A stretch of DNA of 64,000 nt from an uncultured Bacilli bacterium (GTDB taxonomy: Bacteria > Bacillota_I > Bacilli_A > RF39 > UBA660): contig CAJTZU010000001.1 of the NCBI GenBank assembly GCA_910584165.1, positions 372,001 through 436,000 on the forward strand, read 5' to 3'. Below, piece after piece: positions 60,297-64,000 of this stretch. Numbering within the stretch: the first letter of the stretch is position 1; every line of letters begins with the position of its first letter. Position numbers and translations under genes: made by a program. The notes below the pieces were generated by a model. The model was not told the DNA's origin. It was given only the letters and a program-made list of their open reading frames with translations, and did no database searches.

Positions 60297-62507
60297 TTAT
60301 ATATTCTGAAATTGTCTATTTTGATACTTTTGTTTCAAAATAGAGGAAACTTGTCTAGCACCGTATTCTAAATAATTTGACTTCTCTACTATTTCTTCTT
60401 TTTCTTTTAAAGAAAAATGCATTTTTTGATATTTTTGATTCATTTTTATCTCATGCTCTATAATTTTTAAAATATCTTCTTTTTTTAAATCTTGAAAAGA
60501 GATTACTTTCTCTAAACGATTCATAAAAGGAATACCAAATGCTTCATTTAATTGACTATAAGAATTTTTTTGCTTTTGAAAGCCTAAATCTTGACTCCTT
60601 AAAATATTTGTCGTCATAATAATAATCACATTATGAAAATCTATTATATTTCCTCTTGAATCTTTTATTTCACTATTATCTAAAATTTGTAAAAACAAAT
60701 TTAATACTTTAGAATGTGCTCTTTCAATTTCGTCTAATATTAAAACACTAAAAGGATTTGTCCTAACCTCTTCTAAAATGTGAGTACTATCTTCATATCC
60801 AACATATCCTGCTGGTGAACCTAATAGTTTACTTACAGTATGAGATTCACTATACTCGCTCATATCCAGTCGAATCACATGATTAGAAAAATAGGTTCCA
60901 AAATTAGAAGCTAATTTTGTCTTTCCAACGCCACTTTTTCCAGTAAATAAAATACCATAACATTTATGTTCTTCTTGATTTTGTAAATAAGTTTCCGCTA
61001 AAGAAGAAATAGCATCTGATTGCCCAATGATTCCTTGACTTAACTTTTCTATAAAATGCTTTTTACCTTTTAATTTATTCGATAACTCATAAATTGGCAT
61101 ATCTATTTTTGACCTTAAGACTTCTTCTAAATCCTTTTTAGTCACATTTGGCCATTTATGATTTGCTAACTCAACTTCTAATTTATTCATTTCGTCTACT
61201 ATACTATTCTCTTTTTCTTTATAATACATCGCTTTTTGAAACTTTTTACTTAAAATAGAATCTTTCTTTTCATCTAAAATCTTTTTTAATTCTTTTGATA
61301 ATTCTTGATAACGAGTCATTTTTTTATTTTCTTTTAAATTAGCATGAGAACAAACTTCATCCAAAATATCAATCGTTTTATCAGGGTTCTTACGATTATA
61401 AATATATTTATCAGTAAGTACAATTAAAGTATTTAATAAATCATTAGAAATAGATACTCTATGATATTTTTCATAAATAGGCTTTAAACCATAAATAATA
61501 TTTTTAATAACTTCTTTTGTTGGTTCTTCTACTAATACTGTTTGAAATCTTCTATCTAAAGCTTTATCTTTTTCCATGTACTTCTTATATTCTACAGTTG
61601 TAGTTGCCCCTATACAATGCATCTTATTACGCGCTAAAGCTGGTTTTAAAATATTAGAAGCATCAATCGCACCTTCCGCTCCTCCAGCACCTATTAACGT
61701 ATGAATTTCATCAATAAATAAAATTAAATCGTCACATTCCTCTATCTCCTTCACTAATTTATTAATTTTTTCTTCAAATTCCCCTCTATATTTTGTGCCA
61801 GCCACTAAAGAAGACATATCAACACTAATCACTCTTTTTCCAACTAAACTATTAGGCACTTCTCCTAGTGCTATTCGTCTACTTAATTCTTCTACAATAG
61901 CTGTTTTTCCTACCCCTGCATCCCCTATTAATAAAGGATTATTTTTATTTCTTCTCGTTAATATCTCCATTAATCTTTTAATTTCATTATCTCTTCCAAT
62001 AACAGGATCAAACATTCCCTTTTTTGCTTTTTCAGTAAAATCTATTCCTATCTCTTCTACTAACATTCTTTTTTTCTTTCCCTTTTTAACAGATTTCATT
62101 ACAAAATCTTGGTATAATTTATCAATATCTATTCCCATATTTAATAACATGCGAATAGCAATACCTTCCCCCTCTTCTAAAATTCCCATAAAAAGATATT
62201 CAGTTGTTACCTCTCCGCCATATTCTTTAGAAATTGCAATTGCATTTTCAAAAACATTCTTTAAAATCGGAGTATATAAAAACCATTCACTTTTAGAACT
62301 TCCATAGCCAATTGTTTTTACCAATTCCTCTTTAAAATTATCATAGGAAAGATGATATTCTTTTAATCTTTTACAAACATTATTTTTTCCCTTTAAAATA
62401 GAAAGAAGCAAATGTTCTGAACCAACATAAGGGTGATGGAGTAGTAACATTTCTTCCTTTGCCATCGTAATTGTCTTTCTAGCTTCTTCTGAAAAGTTTT
62501 GAAACAT
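60297..62507 (-). CDS. clpC: ClpC-like AAA+ ATPase
   Basis: HSP100 unfoldase that feeds proteins to ClpP. 736 residues: N-terminal Clp-N repeats (1-140), AAA1 with Walker A GDAGVGKT (195-202) and Walker B LILFIDEIH, a middle coiled-coil (~400-450), AAA2 with GKSGVGKT (523-530), ILDEIE, and an LGF (641-643) loop that matches the ClpP-binding loop. It is shorter than ClpC of Bacillus (810). The McsA/McsB/CtsR neighbours of the classical operon are missing. AGGAGG precedes the ATG. Confidence 0.92.
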   Translation of the reverse strand: MFQNFSEEARKTITMAKEEMLLLHHPYVGSEHLLLSILKGKNNVCKRLKEYHLSYDNFKEELVKTIGYGSSKSEWFLYTPILKNVFENAIAISKEYGGEVTTEYLFMGILEEGEGIAIRMLLNMGIDIDKLYQDFVMKSVKKGKKKRMLVEEIGIDFTEKAKKGMFDPVIGRDNEIKRLMEILTRRNKNNPLLIGDAGVGKTAIVEELSRRIALGEVPNSLVGKRVISVDMSSLVAGTKYRGEFEEKINKLVKEIEECDDLILFIDEIHTLIGAGGAEGAIDASNILKPALARNKMHCIGATTTVEYKKYMEKDKALDRRFQTVLVEEPTKEVIKNIIYGLKPIYEKYHRVSISNDLLNTLIVLTDKYIYNRKNPDKTIDILDEVCSHANLKENKKMTRYQELSKELKKILDEKKDSILSKKFQKAMYYKEKENSIVDEMNKLEVELANHKWPNVTKKDLEEVLRSKIDMPIYELSNKLKGKKHFIEKLSQGIIGQSDAISSLAETYLQNQEEHKCYGILFTGKSGVGKTKLASNFGTYFSNHVIRLDMSEYSESHTVSKLLGSPAGYVGYEDSTHILEEVRTNPFSVLILDEIERAHSKVLNLFLQILDNSEIKDSRGNIIDFHNVIIIMTTNILRSQDLGFQKQKNSYSQLNEAFGIPFMNRLEKVISFQDLKKEDILKIIEHEIKMNQKYQKMHFSLKEKEEIVEKSNYLEYGARQVSSILKQKYQNRQFQNI

Positions 62508-62564
62508 ATTTTTCCTCCTTATATATTCTATGATTATAGTGTGCGAAATAATTTATTTTTAAAC

Positions 62565-62594
62565 AAAAAAACTATTAGAATTTCTAATAGTTTT
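62565..62594 (-). terminator. Terminator of cse60
   Basis: AAAACTATTAGAA/TTCTAATAGTTTT with a T run on the minus strand, overlapping the TAG stop. Confidence 0.85.
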
Positions 62595-62757
62595 CTTCAT
62601 ACATTACTAAGGCGGAAAAACAATAAATCTGTTCTTCTGAAAAAATCCCTAGTGCTACTTGATATTTAATATCAACTACTTTCACGTCTTCTATAAAATC
62701 ATTAATAGCATCCTCTAAATCTTTTTCATGACTTTCATCAAATACTTTTACTTTCAT
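62584..62757 (-). CDS. cse60: Sporulation protein Cse60 family
   Basis: A 57-residue protein matching Cse60, a small protein made under sigma-E in B. subtilis sporulation. Family pattern: MKVKVFDESHEKDLEDAIND then VVDIKYQVAL and EEQIYCFSALVMY. AGGTGA precedes the ATG and TAAAAT (62778-62773) lies six bases before GGTGA. No sigma-E promoter was clearly seen. It is too short for most ORF cut-offs and easily missed. Confidence 0.88.
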   Translation of the reverse strand: MKVKVFDESHEKDLEDAINDFIEDVKVVDIKYQVALGIFSEEQIYCFSALVMYEENY

Positions 62758-62805
62758 AGAATCACCTATTCTATTTTATCAAAGAATAGATTCTATTTTT
62801 GTCAA

Positions 62806-64000
62806 TTAATATTTTGTATTTCTTCCTGAGAAAGATTTTCCCAATGCAGGAGCATTTACAACATTTCTTGGATTCATCTTATGAGAAGTAAAACTGCTAT
62901 AAGAATAATAATCACTTAGATAATGTCCTGTTGCCATTTGTAAATGTACATGTGCTCCTGTAGAGCAATTATCCCAATATTCTATCTTAGGATTTCCTCC
63001 TACTGTACCTATTTTTGTATCATAGGTTACTACATCTCCTACTTTGACATTAATTGTTGCTAAATGGAAATAACCTGAAGTATAATCCTTACCATTAACA
63101 GTATGAATAATGAATACTTCATTTCCACCACAAATTTTCTTTTTCTTTGGGTCTGCATCATAAGTGGCCTTCGCATTACGAATCGCAACTACCTTACCAT
63201 TCGCAATAGAATAAACACTATTTCCATGCGTACTTGCAAAATCTAATCCATAATGGAAATCAGAATATGGTTTTCCATTTAATGTGAATGAACGATAACC
63301 ATAATTACTAGAAATTCGTCCAGAAACAACTGGCCTAAAGAAAGCAGTTCCAGGTGGAAGTTGATTAGAAGGAGCTTTCGCTAAACATACCTTATAATCA
63401 TCAGTCTCTTCACACTTATAGTCCTTATACATTTTTTCATATTCTTTGATTGCTGCCTTCATAATCTTGATTTCATCTTCAATACTAAGAGCACCTTCCA
63501 TAGTCTCTTTTAAAGCTACACGAAGTTCAGATACTTTCTTTTCTAACTCTTTTGTCTTTTTATCTAGTTCAATCGTTTTGTTAGATAGTTCTTCTTTCTT
63601 CTTTTCATTTTCAATAATTAAATCTTCATAATCAGAGATTAGTTTTTCATTATAATCACTTAACTGCTCAGCAATTGCCATACGATAAATAAAATCCGTA
63701 AAATCCGTAGCAGTAAAAACATATTCTAAATACGCATCACTACCGGTTGCTGTTAACTGATAATAAGAAATAATATCTTTAATCTGATCATTTTTCGCAT
63801 CAATTTGCTCATCTAATTGTTTCATATCAGCCGTAATATTTTTAATTTCTTCAGCAATATCTTCCTGTTCTTTACCAATTTTATCAATTTGTTTTCTAGC
63901 AGATGCAATCTCTGCTTCTGTTGCCTCTTTTTCATTTTGATTATCTTGATATTCTTTTTCTAAGGCAGCTAACTCATCTCTTAAATTTTTTAAAGATTTC
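62806..64000 (-). CDS. M23 peptidoglycan DD-metalloendopeptidase with coiled coil (partial, 5' end outside)
   Basis: Zinc endopeptidase of peptidoglycan. The frame continues upstream past the window edge (codons for KSLKNLRDELAALEKE), so the N-terminus is missing. The visible part is a long coiled coil (~175 residues plus the upstream part), then the M23 domain with HYGLD (first His and Asp) and HVHLQ (HxH). The layout coiled coil plus M23 is that of EnvC/CwlO-type hydrolases, which FtsEX activates; that link is inference. Confidence 0.9.
   Translation of the reverse strand, partial: KSLKNLRDELAALEKEYQDNQNEKEATEAEIASARKQIDKIGKEQEDIAEEIKNITADMKQLDEQIDAKNDQIKDIISYYQLTATGSDAYLEYVFTATDFTDFIYRMAIAEQLSDYNEKLISDYEDLIIENEKKKEELSNKTIELDKKTKELEKKVSELRVALKETMEGALSIEDEIKIMKAAIKEYEKMYKDYKCEETDDYKVCLAKAPSNQLPPGTAFFRPVVSGRISSNYGYRSFTLNGKPYSDFHYGLDFASTHGNSVYSIANGKVVAIRNAKATYDADPKKKKICGGNEVFIIHTVNGKDYTSGYFHLATINVKVGDVVTYDTKIGTVGGNPKIEYWDNCSTGAHVHLQMATGHYLSDYYSYSSFTSHKMNPRNVVNAPALGKSFSGRNTKY

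Overview
The window is chromosomal DNA of a strongly AT-rich, endospore-forming Gram-positive bacterium of the Bacilli type. Several gene neighbourhoods match Bacillus subtilis: rpsD divergent from tyrS, tmcAL(ylbM)-yceD(ylbN)-rpmF, a yutD-like gene beside yunB, and dacF near a spoIIA-type operon. Sporulation is supported by a CotE-type coat protein, an alpha/beta-type SASP, YunB, Cse60, and a SpoIIAA/SigF pair with a Spo0A-box-like site. TGA is a stop codon: it ends the zinc-ribbon gene, and prfB carries the classical UGA frameshift site. Very short intergenic spaces, terminators that overlap stop codons and no mobile elements suggest a compact genome, perhaps an uncultured gut lineage. The lineage is inference.

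Most genes lie on the minus strand. 1-4.5 kb: Nudix hydrolase, HAD nucleotidase, guanylate kinase and a divergent DUF3419-like gene. 4.5-12.5 kb: AddAB recombination nuclease, a large orphan protein and a rhodanese. 12.6-16.8 kb: RseP, CdsA, UppS, KhpA, S16 and CotE. 16.9-26 kb: an HD phosphohydrolase, three LolA/LppX-like surface proteins, MiaB, a SASP, ThiI, a WG-repeat membrane protein and EzrA. 26-30.4 kb: an SGNH hydrolase, rpsD behind an S4 leader, and a deoC-dUTPase-tyrS operon behind a T-box. 30.4-36.3 kb: three adjacent membrane proteins sharing a roughly 70-residue two-Cys extracellular module, the best candidate here for an undescribed family. 36.4-49.9 kb: rpmF-yceD/tmcAL, a TPM/zinc-ribbon pair, YrzB- and YutD-like proteins, YunB, a CBS protein, FtsEX, YitT, prfB, a YebC-family protein, rnc, YidD and a ZnuA-like lipoprotein. 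49.9-52.6 kb: DacF-like carboxypeptidase, tRNA-Ser, SigF and SpoIIAA. 52.7-64 kb: a 1565-residue surface protein with a transglutaminase-like core, GltX, two orphan genes, a ClpC-like ATPase, Cse60 and a partial M23 peptidase.

The genes are mainly housekeeping (translation, tRNA modification, lipid and envelope synthesis, recombination) and cell division/sporulation, with a species-specific layer of surface proteins. Points of interest are the missing spoIIAB, the paralogous membrane-protein cluster, a recurrent promoter layout that puts GGTGA about 6 nt after the -10 box, a T-box serving tyrS through deoC, and family members with lost or altered active-site residues.
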